64,000 bases of DNA from Natronobacterium texcoconense. GTDB lineage: Archaea; Halobacteriota; Halobacteria; Halobacteriales; Natrialbaceae. The position numbers were made by a program, and so were the translations under genes. Under the pieces are notes generated by a model. The model was not told the DNA's origin. It saw nothing but the letters and a program-made list of their open reading frames with translations, and searched no databases. The stretch spans positions 168,995-232,994 of the forward strand of contig NZ_FNLC01000002.1 of the NCBI RefSeq assembly GCF_900104065.1. Reading direction: 5' to 3'. Positions within the stretch are counted from its first letter, which is position 1; each line of letters starts with the position of its first letter. Of this stretch, positions 41,797-49,294 are shown piece after piece.

Positions 41797-42332
41797 CAGG
41801 GTGAGTACTCGGCTTCCGTGAGCCGAACGACGAGCGTCCGTTCGACGTCCCTGAGATCGTAGGCCGGAAGTTCACCGTCCGTTCGGCGCACGTACAGCGG
41901 TTCGACGAGTCGCTCGGTCGTCTCGGGAGACCGATCGTCGTCTTCGGCGTCGGAGTCGTCCTCACTCGAGGACTTCGCTATCGCCGATCCCCGTTCGACG
42001 CTCTCGAGGCCGTACACTTTGCAGAACTCGCCGGTGTCCTCGGGTTCGACGTCTCCGTTCCGGAGTGCGGTCGCGAGCGATCGTGAGAGCCACTCCTCGT
42101 CGCTGATGCTTGGCTCCTGGACGAACGCCGCGTCGACGAACCGGGTCAGGTACCACTGGAGGTCGTTCAGCAGGGCGACGGCGGCGCCGATGCTGACTGT
42201 TCGGACGGCAATCGAGTTGTCGAACGGCCGCCGAAGGTCGTACGTCGCGAGTGCCTCACGCGAGGTTTCCCGGGAGAGGAGTTCGTACGAGAGGTCGACG
42301 TCGTCGTTCCCGATGAGACAGACGCGAGTCAC
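41796..42332 (-). CDS. Conserved haloarchaeal protein (possibly DUF5804)
   Basis: A 178-residue acidic protein starting with GTG at 42332 (read MTRVCLIGNDDVDLSYELLSRE). EALATYDLRRPFDNSIAVRTVSIGAAVALLNDLQWYLTRFV and DEEWLSRSLATALRNGD look like conserved blocks; I recall a haloarchaeal DUF family of this form but the number is from memory. A Ser/Asp-rich linker (SSSEDDSDAEDDDRS) precedes a C-terminal strand region. Function unknown. The stop codon abuts the 81-bp repeat. Confidence 0.8.
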   Translation of the reverse strand: MTRVCLIGNDDVDLSYELLSRETSREALATYDLRRPFDNSIAVRTVSIGAAVALLNDLQWYLTRFVDAAFVQEPSISDEEWLSRSLATALRNGDVEPEDTGEFCKVYGLESVERGSAIAKSSSEDDSDAEDDDRSPETTERLVEPLYVRRTDGELPAYDLRDVERTLVVRLTEAEYSP

Positions 42333-42462
42333 TATCTTGTGGTCGGTGCGTGTCTGTAATGTGGGTTTCGTCTCGGTGCTGGCCCGCGTCGACGTCGATC
42401 GGTCGAGTCGTCGACTCCGTTCACGTAAACGAGACTGTCACGATAGCATAAAAATTCCCTAT

Positions 42463-42849
42463 GTGAACCCGATCGGCGATAGTGTCGGCAGGTCTTCGTT
42501 CGATCGTGAGGATGTGCGCGAACGCGAGTGCGGAGCAAACCCGTACCGGTGGGACGGGGTGTCCGGAGTGATCGCGGACGCACCCGTAGACACTGTCCTG
42601 GCAGGGTCGGACGGCCGCTACTATACCGGCTGGCAAGTAAACCGACGGTTTCGAACCGGCGACTGGACGCACTGCCTGCGACAGCGAAACCCGGACCGAC
42701 GACTGGTCGAAACGGCGACCGGAGCGTTGTTGCTGTTACAGCCGGTCGACCCGGACCGGCTTCCAGGCTGGGTCGAGATCCGAGTACTCGGCGAGACGGC
42801 TCGCGTCGTCGACACTCGTCGAACTGCGTCGGTTTCGACGCGACGCTGA
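42463..42849 (+). CDS. Possible small protein, unknown
   Basis: A 128-codon frame from GTG at 42463 to TGA at 42847-42849. The C-terminal half (YYTGWQVNRRFRTGDWTH, GALLLLQPVDPDRLPGWVEIRVLGE) has a protein-like pattern, but the N-terminal part is Arg-rich and there is no good promoter. It could be a short real gene, an eroded one, or spurious. The only reason to keep it is that the region would otherwise be ~600 bp without a gene. Confidence 0.35.
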   Translation: MNPIGDSVGRSSFDREDVRERECGANPYRWDGVSGVIADAPVDTVLAGSDGRYYTGWQVNRRFRTGDWTHCLRQRNPDRRLVETATGALLLLQPVDPDRLPGWVEIRVLGETARVVDTRRTASVSTRR

Positions 42850-42949
42850 GGAGTCCGGACGCGAGGCTGGCTCAACCACCGAGATGAGACAGTACGACCG
42901 GCGTCTGTTCCGGCCTCGAGCGAAAAGGGAGACGAATCCTCGACCGGAG

Positions 42950-43303
42950 TTACTCGTCGTCGGACTCGTCGTCTTCACCGCGGGCGAAACTGGCCTGTCC
43001 AGCCGCCTCGTTGTCGATCTCGGCCGCGTTTGGCCCTTCGATGAGTTCCTCGAAGTCGTCGACTTCGTCGTACTGATCGCGGTACACCAGGGCTGCTTTC
43101 CCTCTCGAGGTGATCTCGTAGAGCCCGGACCGTTCGGCCGGTCCGATCTTGTCGACGAGACCGTAGTCCTCGAGGACTGGCAGTCTGGTGTTGATGTTCT
43201 TTCGACTCTTGCCCGTGTGGGCTGCGAGGTTCGTTGCGACGTTTCGTCCCTTGTCCTCGAGCGCCTCGAGGATCAAGAAGTCAGTTGGTTGACGTAGCTT
43301 CAC
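42950..43303 (-). CDS. Winged-helix transcriptional regulator (PhiH1 repressor-like)
   Basis: A 117-residue winged-helix protein: FLILEALEDKGRNVATNLAAHTGKSRKNINTRLPVLEDYGLVDKIG contains the helix-turn-helix, and RSGLYEITSRGKAALVYRDQYDEV the wing and following helix. The pattern resembles the phage PhiH1 repressor-like family of haloarchaeal regulators. The acidic C-terminus (GEDDESDDE) is typical. The start is GTG at 43303; an in-frame TGA lies just upstream. It is divergent from the candidate RNA at 43428, and the shared ~120-bp region is AT-rich. Confidence 0.88.
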   Translation of the reverse strand: MKLRQPTDFLILEALEDKGRNVATNLAAHTGKSRKNINTRLPVLEDYGLVDKIGPAERSGLYEITSRGKAALVYRDQYDEVDDFEELIEGPNAAEIDNEAAGQASFARGEDDESDDE

Positions 43304-43325
43304 TCTCGTTCACTCTCGTATGAGG

Positions 43326-43333
43326 GTATATTT
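43326..43333 (-). promoter_or_regulatory. TATA box of the winged-helix regulator gene
   Basis: AAATATAC (minus strand) is centred about 27 nt from the GTG at 43303. The segment between it and the start codon holds a tandem duplication of ACGAGAGTGA, directly at the expected transcript start. Confidence 0.6.
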
Positions 43334-43391
43334 CCAGTGGTAACTAATACTTTCGGCCTATCTGCAGTAATTCGGAAAGGAAATCTCCGTA

Positions 43392-43405
43392 GGAAATAAT
43401 AAGTA
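43392..43405 (+). promoter_or_regulatory. Probable TATA box for a plus-strand RNA
   Basis: GGAAATAATAAGTA is the most AT-rich site in the area, about 28-30 nt before the G-rich start of the hairpin at 43428. Confidence 0.55.
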
Positions 43406-43427
43406 GCTTCGTATGGTGGTTTCCAAT

Positions 43428-43538
43428 GGGTATGGCCGGGAGGAGCGTTCGGAGGTCCCCCGTCTCCTACGCCATCCTCGTCCGGTCCATACCCGGTGGC
43501 GATCCCCCAATCCCCTTCCGCCCCACCCACCCGTTTTT
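43428..43538 (+). ncRNA. Candidate structured non-coding RNA with T-run terminator
   Basis: The segment 43428-43494 folds as a long hairpin: GGGTATGG (43428-43435) pairs with CCATACCC (43487-43494), then CGG/CCG, GAGGA/TCCTC, GCGT/ACGC and GGAG/CTCC, about 24 base pairs in order with small bulges. A pyrimidine-rich tail and a run of five T (43534-43538) follow, suggesting termination before the convergent otsB stop at 43543. A TATA-like box is correctly spaced upstream. No credible protein frame on the plus strand spans it. Function unknown; family not recognised. Confidence 0.55.
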
Positions 43539-43542
43539 CCGA

Positions 43543-44433
43543 CTATCGTCTCGAGGGTCCGACAGTGATCGATTCGACCGCCGGTTCCGTCTCCGATCGG
43601 ACCAGTTCGACGCCGGTCGTCCCGAGCCACTCCAGGAACGTCGCGACCTCGTCCGGCGAACTGACCCGGCACGAACCCGCCGACGGCTCGTCGCCGCCGA
43701 CGCGGATGCCGATTCCCTCGGGTTCGACGGCTCGAAACGCGGACTCGTCGGTGACGTCGTCGCCGATATAGAACGGCAGCGTCCCCGGCGGTAGCTCCGC
43801 GGCGATCAACTCGACCGCGTTGCCCTTCCCCCAGGGGATCGACGGCTCGATTTCGAGGATGCGCTTTCCCGTCGACACCTCGAGTGCGTCACCAGCGAGG
43901 CGGTCGACGACGGCTCGCGTCCGGGCGGCGACGACGGAACGAGCGGCGGCCGGGACGGACCTGACGTGGACCGTTCCGGTCAGCCGTTTGTTCTCGATTC
44001 GATAGTTCGGGATCGGTTCGAGAACGGTCTCGAGCGTTTCACAGACGGTATCGATCCGTCGTGCGCGTTTTCGGGCGACCGGATGGACGCCGATCGATCC
44101 CTCGCGGGCCAGCTCGAGTCCGTGGTTGCCGGCGTAAATCGACGGGCCGTCGATCCGTTCGCGGACGTCCCCGAGTGCCCTGCCGCTGACGATTGCCGTC
44201 GTGACGCCGGTCTCGTCTGCGAGCGTCGCGACGGCGGCTTCGGTTTCGGGAGTCGGCACCGCTTCGTCCGGCGTCTCGACGATCGGCGCGAGCGTTCCGT
44301 CGAAGTCCAGACAGACCAGAAGCTCCCTGGCACGGCCGAGGGCGTTCCGGATCTCGGGCAACCGTTCGTCGATCGGTGGCGGAACCGACTCGGTCTCGGA
44401 CACGTCGGCAGCTGACTCGTTTCCGGTCGACAT
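43543..44433 (-). CDS. otsB: Trehalose-6-phosphate phosphatase
   Basis: A 296-residue HAD-superfamily phosphatase that dephosphorylates trehalose-6-phosphate to trehalose, a compatible solute. HAD motif I is LLVCLDFDGTLAPIVETP; IVSGRAL and YAGNHGLELAR follow; motif IV is IPWGKGNAV...YIGDDVTDESAFRAV. The N-terminal ~35 residues are a variable acidic extension. The start at 44433 lies one base after the stop of otsA, so the two form an operon; the order OtsA-OtsB matches the reaction order. Confidence 0.95.
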   Translation of the reverse strand: MSTGNESAADVSETESVPPPIDERLPEIRNALGRARELLVCLDFDGTLAPIVETPDEAVPTPETEAAVATLADETGVTTAIVSGRALGDVRERIDGPSIYAGNHGLELAREGSIGVHPVARKRARRIDTVCETLETVLEPIPNYRIENKRLTGTVHVRSVPAAARSVVAARTRAVVDRLAGDALEVSTGKRILEIEPSIPWGKGNAVELIAAELPPGTLPFYIGDDVTDESAFRAVEPEGIGIRVGGDEPSAGSCRVSSPDEVATFLEWLGTTGVELVRSETEPAVESITVGPSRR

Positions 44434-44434
44434 C

Positions 44435-46054
44435 TTACACTGGTGGTGTCCGTTCGGAGGGGTCGAAGTCCGTCCGCTGTGATTCCGAGCCGGTGTGAAT
44501 ACGTCGAATCCAGTCGAACTGGGTCGTCATCCATCGATCCAGGTCGGCGTCGAAGACGCGGTCCCGAAGCACGTCCATCCGGTGTCGCCGCTCGTGAGCG
44601 GGCATCGCGAGCGCGTGGCCGATCCGTTCGGCGAAGTCGTCCACGTCGGTCGGATCGATCGTCACCGCGTGCGAACCCAGCAGTTCGTGGGCACCGACCC
44701 GGTCGCTCAACAACAGGGTATCTCCCGTGTCGTCGACGCTGGCGGCCACGTACTCCTGTGTCACGAGATTCATGCCGTCGACCAGCGGGCTCACGATCAT
44801 CAGATCGGCGTGGCGATAGAGACTACAGAGCTCGGCTTCCTCGAGGTAGTCCTCGGTGTAGACGATCGGTTGCCAGTCGTCGGTTCCGAACCGGCGGTTG
44901 ATCCGTTCGACCTCGCTGCGGACCAGTTCGCCGTGGTGCTGGTAGGCCGGAATCTCGGTCCGCGAGGGGGTCGCCTTCTGGACGAACGTAAAGTCGCCGC
45001 GCCAGTCGGGGTACCGTTCGAAGAACCGCTCGAGTGCAGTCAGCCGCTCCGGAATCCCCTTCGTGTAATCGAGTCGATCGACGCCGAGACCGATCGTCCC
45101 GTCGTCGGGGATGCCGTACTCCGAACACAGGTTCGCGAACGTCTCGGCGTCGGTCGAACGAGCGGTCCGGGCGTGGCTCTCGGCGTCGACGCCCATCGGG
45201 GTCGCGACGACCCGGGTCGTTTCGCCACCGTACCGGACGATTCGTCGGTTCCTGTCGACGGTGGCGGCCGGTAGATATCGGGCGACGCAGTCGAGAAACC
45301 GGTCGACGTACCGATCGACGTGGAACCCGAGCAAGTCGTTTCCGAGCAGCCCCTCGAGGATTCGTCCCCCTACAGGGCAGTGCTGGAACGTCGAGACCGT
45401 CGGCCAGGGGATATGCCAGAACTGTGCGACGGTCGCCCCCGTGGGGATCGACTCCCGGATCATCCGTGGGGCGAGTGCGAAGTGATAGTCCTGCAGCCAG
45501 ACGACGGTGTCGTCGTTCGCGTGATCGGCGACCGCCTTCGCGAACCGTTCGTTGACCGTCCGATACCACTCGAAGTCGTTCGTTCGATCCTCGATCAGGT
45601 CCGGAAAGCCGTGACAGAGCGGCCAGAGAACCCGGTTGCTGAACCCGTAGTAGTAGGAATCGACGGCTTCCTCACTGAGGTCGATCCGCCGGAGGGTGTA
45701 TGCCTCCTCGTCCGGCGGAACGTCGACGCAGTTGTCCTCGTCTACGACGTCGAAATCGGCGTCACCGTCGCCCCAGGCGATCCAGGTGCCGTCGGTTTGC
45801 TGGACGACGGGATCGAGTCCGGCCGTCAGCCCACCGGCCGGTTCGTCGACGGTGATCGACCGATCCGACGCGTTTTCGGCCGCATTCGTTCCGCCTCCGT
45901 CCTCGTACTCGTGACGGTACGGCTGCCGATTCGAGACGACGATCAGTGGGCCGGGACAGCTCGGATCGTCCTCGGTTTGCTTCCTTCGATTGTGCTCGTC
46001 CGCACGTACTGACTCCCGATCTGTCGACGACGACTGCTCGTCGTGGAATGGCAT
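44435..46054 (-). CDS. otsA: Trehalose-6-phosphate synthase
   Basis: A 539-residue GT-B glycosyltransferase (GT20) that joins glucose from UDP-glucose to glucose-6-phosphate. LIVVSNRQPYRHE and GGLTAGLDP are the N-terminal donor loops, VVWLQDYHFALAPRM and FWHIPWPT the acceptor part, and GVDRLDYTKGIPERLTA the Arg/Lys phosphate-binding motif; VSPLVDGMNLVTQEY ends the domain. The start is ATG at 46054 (MPFHDEQSSST); five codons of upstream extension are possible. About 40 acidic, disordered residues precede the domain. A candidate operator lies ~80-100 bp upstream. Confidence 0.95.
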   Translation of the reverse strand: MPFHDEQSSSTDRESVRADEHNRRKQTEDDPSCPGPLIVVSNRQPYRHEYEDGGGTNAAENASDRSITVDEPAGGLTAGLDPVVQQTDGTWIAWGDGDADFDVVDEDNCVDVPPDEEAYTLRRIDLSEEAVDSYYYGFSNRVLWPLCHGFPDLIEDRTNDFEWYRTVNERFAKAVADHANDDTVVWLQDYHFALAPRMIRESIPTGATVAQFWHIPWPTVSTFQHCPVGGRILEGLLGNDLLGFHVDRYVDRFLDCVARYLPAATVDRNRRIVRYGGETTRVVATPMGVDAESHARTARSTDAETFANLCSEYGIPDDGTIGLGVDRLDYTKGIPERLTALERFFERYPDWRGDFTFVQKATPSRTEIPAYQHHGELVRSEVERINRRFGTDDWQPIVYTEDYLEEAELCSLYRHADLMIVSPLVDGMNLVTQEYVAASVDDTGDTLLLSDRVGAHELLGSHAVTIDPTDVDDFAERIGHALAMPAHERRHRMDVLRDRVFDADLDRWMTTQFDWIRRIHTGSESQRTDFDPSERTPPV

Positions 46055-46132
46055 TCGCTGGAATATCACAGCGCCGCCACGGGTTGATTCGTGGCCTGCA
46101 CCAGCAGGGGGCCCAATACTCCTCCCATATCG

Positions 46133-46156
46133 TCCGAATACTCCGAAGTGTTCGGA
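46133..46156. promoter_or_regulatory. Inverted repeat upstream of otsA, possible operator
   Basis: TCCGAATAC (46133-46141) and GTGTTCGGA (46148-46156) match as an inverted repeat at eight of nine positions, separated by TCCGAA, itself a third half-site. It lies about 80 bp before the otsA start. A regulator responding to osmotic or nutrient state could bind here; this is inference from symmetry and position. Confidence 0.45.
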
Positions 46157-46231
46157 TAATTGTCGGGTGGAGGGTGGGGGATCGAGGAAAACAGTGGAGT
46201 GACAGTCGTCAGTACGAGACGAAAAACCCCG

Positions 46232-46405
46232 TCAGTAGTAGTACAGTTCGAGTTCGTGGCCGCAGTTCCGGCAGTTCGCTTGCTTTCCCTGGAGTCGATT
46301 CGAGTCGTCACCACCGATTCCGGGGCCCGGCGGGACGGTGGCGTCGACGGTTGCACCACAGTTCGGACAGCCGACGTGCATCGCCGAGCGATTCGAACGA
46401 GACAT
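46232..46405 (-). CDS. Small zinc-ribbon protein (57 residues)
   Basis: A complete frame from ATG at 46405 to TGA at 46234-46232. It encodes two CxxC pairs, VGCPNCGATV and ANCRNCGHELELYYY, separated by about 32 residues with a Pro/Gly-rich loop: a single zinc ribbon that could bind one zinc ion. The composition (no Lys-rich or Leu-rich distortion, ends in three Tyr) and good third-position GC support a real gene. Function unknown; candidates are RNA-polymerase or ribosome-associated small ribbons. Confidence 0.75.
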   Translation of the reverse strand: MSRSNRSAMHVGCPNCGATVDATVPPGPGIGGDDSNRLQGKQANCRNCGHELELYYY

Positions 46406-46613
46406 GCGTTCGAGGTAGACGACACCCGCCGATAGTTATACCAGCCGTAATAGCTCGGTTTCGGCCCGTTTCCGATCGTTCGGAGACGTACGGAGTAATT
46501 TCTCCGCGGAACACCCCTGATAGCGTTCCGGTCGAACCGGTAACAGCGACGTACTATTCGCGTTCGGGAAGTATACCAACGAACCTTTGATCGCTCCGTT
46601 CTAGAGGTCGCGT

Positions 46614-47423
46614 ATGGAACGACGGACGTATCTTCGGTCGCTCGGCGCGGCGAGCGTGGCGGGGGTCACCGGGCTCGCCGGCTGTCTCGACGATTCCCTG
46701 GGGGCCGTCGGACTCGGGGACGACGGCGAACGGGAACTACCGGAGAGTGACTGGGGAGACGGGGAGACGGTGCTCGACCCACCGGAACAGACCCGCGGTT
46801 CCCCCTCACATCCGATCCACGGCGAGGAATTCCCGCCGTTTTCGGTCCCGGACCCGATCGCCGGCGAACTCGTCTCGCGCGACGATTTCGTCGGTGAACG
46901 CACGTTTCTGATGACGTATCTCTTCACCCACTGTCCGGACGGTGCCTGTCCCGCCCTGATGACGATCTTCCAGCGGATCCAGGCCGACGCCGCCGAACAG
47001 GGGTACGACGACGATCTCGCCCTGCTCGCGCTGACGTTCGACCCCGAACGCGACACCGCCGAGGTTCTCGAGGAGTACGCCGGCCAGCAGGGAGTCGACC
47101 ACGAGGCCGACAACTGGCACTTCCTGCGGCCCGAAAGCTACGAGGAAGGGAAGGACCTGCTCCACGACGAGTTCGGCATGCGAATCAACCGAATCGAGGA
47201 AGAGGACCTCGAGGAACACGAGGATCACGGCGACCACGATCACGACGGCTACAGCTTCAGCCACATCAACCTCATGTTGCTCGCCAACGAGGACGGCGTC
47301 GTCGAACGCTCGTATCCGCAGGCGCTCAACCCGGAACTCGGTGGGGGCGCCGAGGCGATCCTCGAGGACACCAGAGCGGTCGTAGCAGGGCAGAACGACC
47401 ACCTCGACATCGATAACGAATAA
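46614..47423 (+). CDS. SCO1/SenC-family lipoprotein
   Basis: A 269-residue thioredoxin-fold lipoprotein. The signal RRTYLRSLGAASVAGVTGLAGC has twin arginines and a lipobox (Cys24). The redox/copper motif is FTHCPDGACPALM with Cys107 and Cys112, one residue longer than the CxxxC of typical SCO proteins; the histidine of the family would be in SFSHINLMLLANEDG. A His/Asp-rich loop (EEHEDHGDHDHDG) near 200-212 may bind metals. SCO proteins deliver copper to cytochrome oxidase CuA or act as thiol reductases. The TlpA-like gene follows 2 bp after the stop. Confidence 0.88.
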   Translation: MERRTYLRSLGAASVAGVTGLAGCLDDSLGAVGLGDDGERELPESDWGDGETVLDPPEQTRGSPSHPIHGEEFPPFSVPDPIAGELVSRDDFVGERTFLMTYLFTHCPDGACPALMTIFQRIQADAAEQGYDDDLALLALTFDPERDTAEVLEEYAGQQGVDHEADNWHFLRPESYEEGKDLLHDEFGMRINRIEEEDLEEHEDHGDHDHDGYSFSHINLMLLANEDGVVERSYPQALNPELGGGAEAILEDTRAVVAGQNDHLDIDNE

Positions 47424-47425
47424 CT

Positions 47426-47983
47426 ATGCGCCGCAGAGATGTCCTGGCTGGCGTGGGTAGTGCAGGTGTACTCGCCGGAGCCGGTGCCGTCGCAGTGTAC
47501 GGACTCTCGACCGACGATAACTGCGTCGACGACGGCGAACAGTACGATCCCGTCGAACTCGAGACCGTCGACGTGCAGGGTAGCGACGCCGGGGAGGTGA
47601 CCGTGCCGGCAGCCGATCGCCCGACGTTCATCGATTTCTTCGGGACGTGGTGTCCGCCCTGCAAGGAACAGATGCCGGAACTCGCCGAGGCTCACGACCG
47701 GATCGGCGACGAAGTCATGTTCATCTCGGTTACCAGCGAATCCGTCGGCGAGAACGGAGCGATCACGGAGGAAGAACTTGCCGACTGGTGGGACGAACAC
47801 GGCGGCAACTGGACCGTCGGTCTGGATCCGACGGCCGAACTGAGCTACCGCGTCAGTCGTTATCCGACCGCCGTGGCGCTCGACGACTCGGGCGTGGTCC
47901 AGTGGTCCGACAGCGGCACCAAAACAGCCGACGAAATCGTCGCCGGCATCGAGTGTGCTCTCGAGAGTAGCGGAGGAGAGTAA
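47426..47983 (+). CDS. TlpA-like extracytoplasmic thioredoxin
   Basis: A 185-residue thioredoxin-fold protein. An RRRDVLAGVGSAG start suggests Tat export, with a hydrophobic helix to ~25 and no lipobox, so it is probably a membrane-tethered or secreted protein. The active site is TWCPPCKEQMPEL (Cys76, Cys79), of the TlpA/ResA type, which reduces apocytochrome c or SCO disulfides. Its stop overlaps the start of ccdA by one base, so SCO, TlpA and CcdA form one operon in order. Confidence 0.92.
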   Translation: MRRRDVLAGVGSAGVLAGAGAVAVYGLSTDDNCVDDGEQYDPVELETVDVQGSDAGEVTVPAADRPTFIDFFGTWCPPCKEQMPELAEAHDRIGDEVMFISVTSESVGENGAITEEELADWWDEHGGNWTVGLDPTAELSYRVSRYPTAVALDDSGVVQWSDSGTKTADEIVAGIECALESSGGE

Positions 47984-48657
47984 TGTTCGACGCAGCGATC
48001 TTCTCGACGCTCGGACTTGCACTGCTTGCCGGCATCGGGACGTTCTTTTCCCCGTGTGCGTACCCGCTGTTGCCGGGATACGTCGGCTTCTACGTGAGCC
48101 AGACCGAGAACGAGGAGGCATCGCTCGGTGGTGCTCTCAGCCGCGGGCTGGTCGCTGGCGTCGGCGTCTTCGTGACGCTTGCCGTCGTCCTCGGTGTGGC
48201 CTATCAGGTCAGCTACGACACGCTGTCGAACATCGTCTATTTCGAGCTGATCGTCGGCGGGATTTTGCTGCTTTTCGGTGTCCTGATCCTCGTCGATCGC
48301 GCGCCGTCGCTGTCGATCGCTCTCCCACAGCGTCGTTCGAGCGTCCTCGGATTCGGGATCTTCGGCGCGGGCTACGCGCTTGCGGCGGCCGGCTGTGCCC
48401 TGGCGTTTCTCACGCCGGTCGTCGCCAGCGCGCTCGCACTGCCGCCGCTCGAGGCGATGCTCGTCCTCGGTACGTACGTCGGTACCGTCGTCGTGTTGAT
48501 GGTCGCGTTGACGGTCGCTACGGGAATGGGACTGATCGCGAGTGCCGGCCGGCTCGCGGGCTACAGCGAGCGGATCAGGCAGGTCGCGGGCGCAGTCATG
48601 ATCGTCGCCGGACTCGGCCAGCTCTATCTCGCCATCTTCATTCTGGACGTGATCTGA
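47983..48657 (+). CDS. ccdA: CcdA-type thiol-disulfide transmembrane electron carrier
   Basis: A 224-residue membrane protein with about six helices. Two conserved cysteines, Cys25 in GTFFSPCAYPLLPGYVGFY and Cys138 in ALAAAGCALAFLTPVVA, are those that in the CcdA/DsbD family shuttle electrons across the membrane. It would take electrons from a cytoplasmic thioredoxin and pass them to the TlpA-like protein encoded just before it. Its ATG overlaps the TlpA stop (TAATG). A cytoplasmic Arg loop separates the helices. Confidence 0.94.
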   Translation: MFDAAIFSTLGLALLAGIGTFFSPCAYPLLPGYVGFYVSQTENEEASLGGALSRGLVAGVGVFVTLAVVLGVAYQVSYDTLSNIVYFELIVGGILLLFGVLILVDRAPSLSIALPQRRSSVLGFGIFGAGYALAAAGCALAFLTPVVASALALPPLEAMLVLGTYVGTVVVLMVALTVATGMGLIASAGRLAGYSERIRQVAGAVMIVAGLGQLYLAIFILDVI

Positions 48658-48738
48658 CCCCGCCGATTTCCTGGCTGAAGTACCCCCGGCAAGGGCAGGT
48701 CCGGAGCGTATTCCGTCGACCGTCGAAGGGGAGACGAG

Positions 48739-49161
48739 ATGTATCAGGACCTGCTGCTCGCGACGGACGGGAGCGACGGGGCTCGTCGGGCGACCAGACA
48801 CGCGATCGAACTCGCGGCCGACCTCGATGCGACCCTCCACGTGGTTTCGGTCGCCGAAGAGGGCCCCCACAGCACCGACCGGCGGGACGAGATGCGTGCC
48901 GACAGGGACAGTGAGGCCGCCGAAGCCGTCGAGGAAGCCCAGAAAGCGGCGTCCGAGTCTGGTCTCGAGACGACGACGACCGTCCGCCACGGCGTTCCAC
49001 AGGAGGAGATCATCGCCGTCGCCGAGCAAGAGGGGATGGATGCCATCGTCGTCGGAACGGCTGGCCAGTCGGGGATCGACAAACTGCTCCTCGGTAGCGT
49101 CGCGGAGGAGATCGTTCGGAACGCTCCCATCCCCGTCGTGACGGTCCGCGAACGGGACTGA
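48739..49161 (+). CDS. UspA-family universal stress protein
   Basis: A 140-residue UspA domain, with the ATP-binding pattern VVGTAGQSGIDKLLLGSVAEEIVRNAPIPVVTVR (G-x2-G-x9-G-S). The N-terminal strand is MYQDLLLATDGSDGARRAT. An acidic alpha-helical insert (~45-72) is common in haloarchaeal members. These proteins bind ATP or AMP and are induced by stress, with no assigned enzymatic function. GGGGAG lies about 5 nt before the start, a likely ribosome-binding site. The gene is 81 bp after ccdA on the same strand. Confidence 0.92.
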   Translation: MYQDLLLATDGSDGARRATRHAIELAADLDATLHVVSVAEEGPHSTDRRDEMRADRDSEAAEAVEEAQKAASESGLETTTTVRHGVPQEEIIAVAEQEGMDAIVVGTAGQSGIDKLLLGSVAEEIVRNAPIPVVTVRERD

Positions 49162-49294
49162 GCACGTCCTCGTAATTCGATCGTACTCGAGATAGGCGTG
49201 TGATAGTTAACCGGACCGATCGGCTACCACCGACTATCGTGGCAGTTCGTCCGAGTTATTTCGTCGAAAACCGCGACGGGGAAGGAGGCCACCA

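Noticed and set aside
43300-43530. 76-codon minus-strand frame across the candidate RNA (Gly/Pro-rich, MGGAEGDWGIATGYG)
   Set aside because: Gly/Pro-rich and would read through the hairpin arms and into the regulator promoter; the palindromic structure explains the open frame better.
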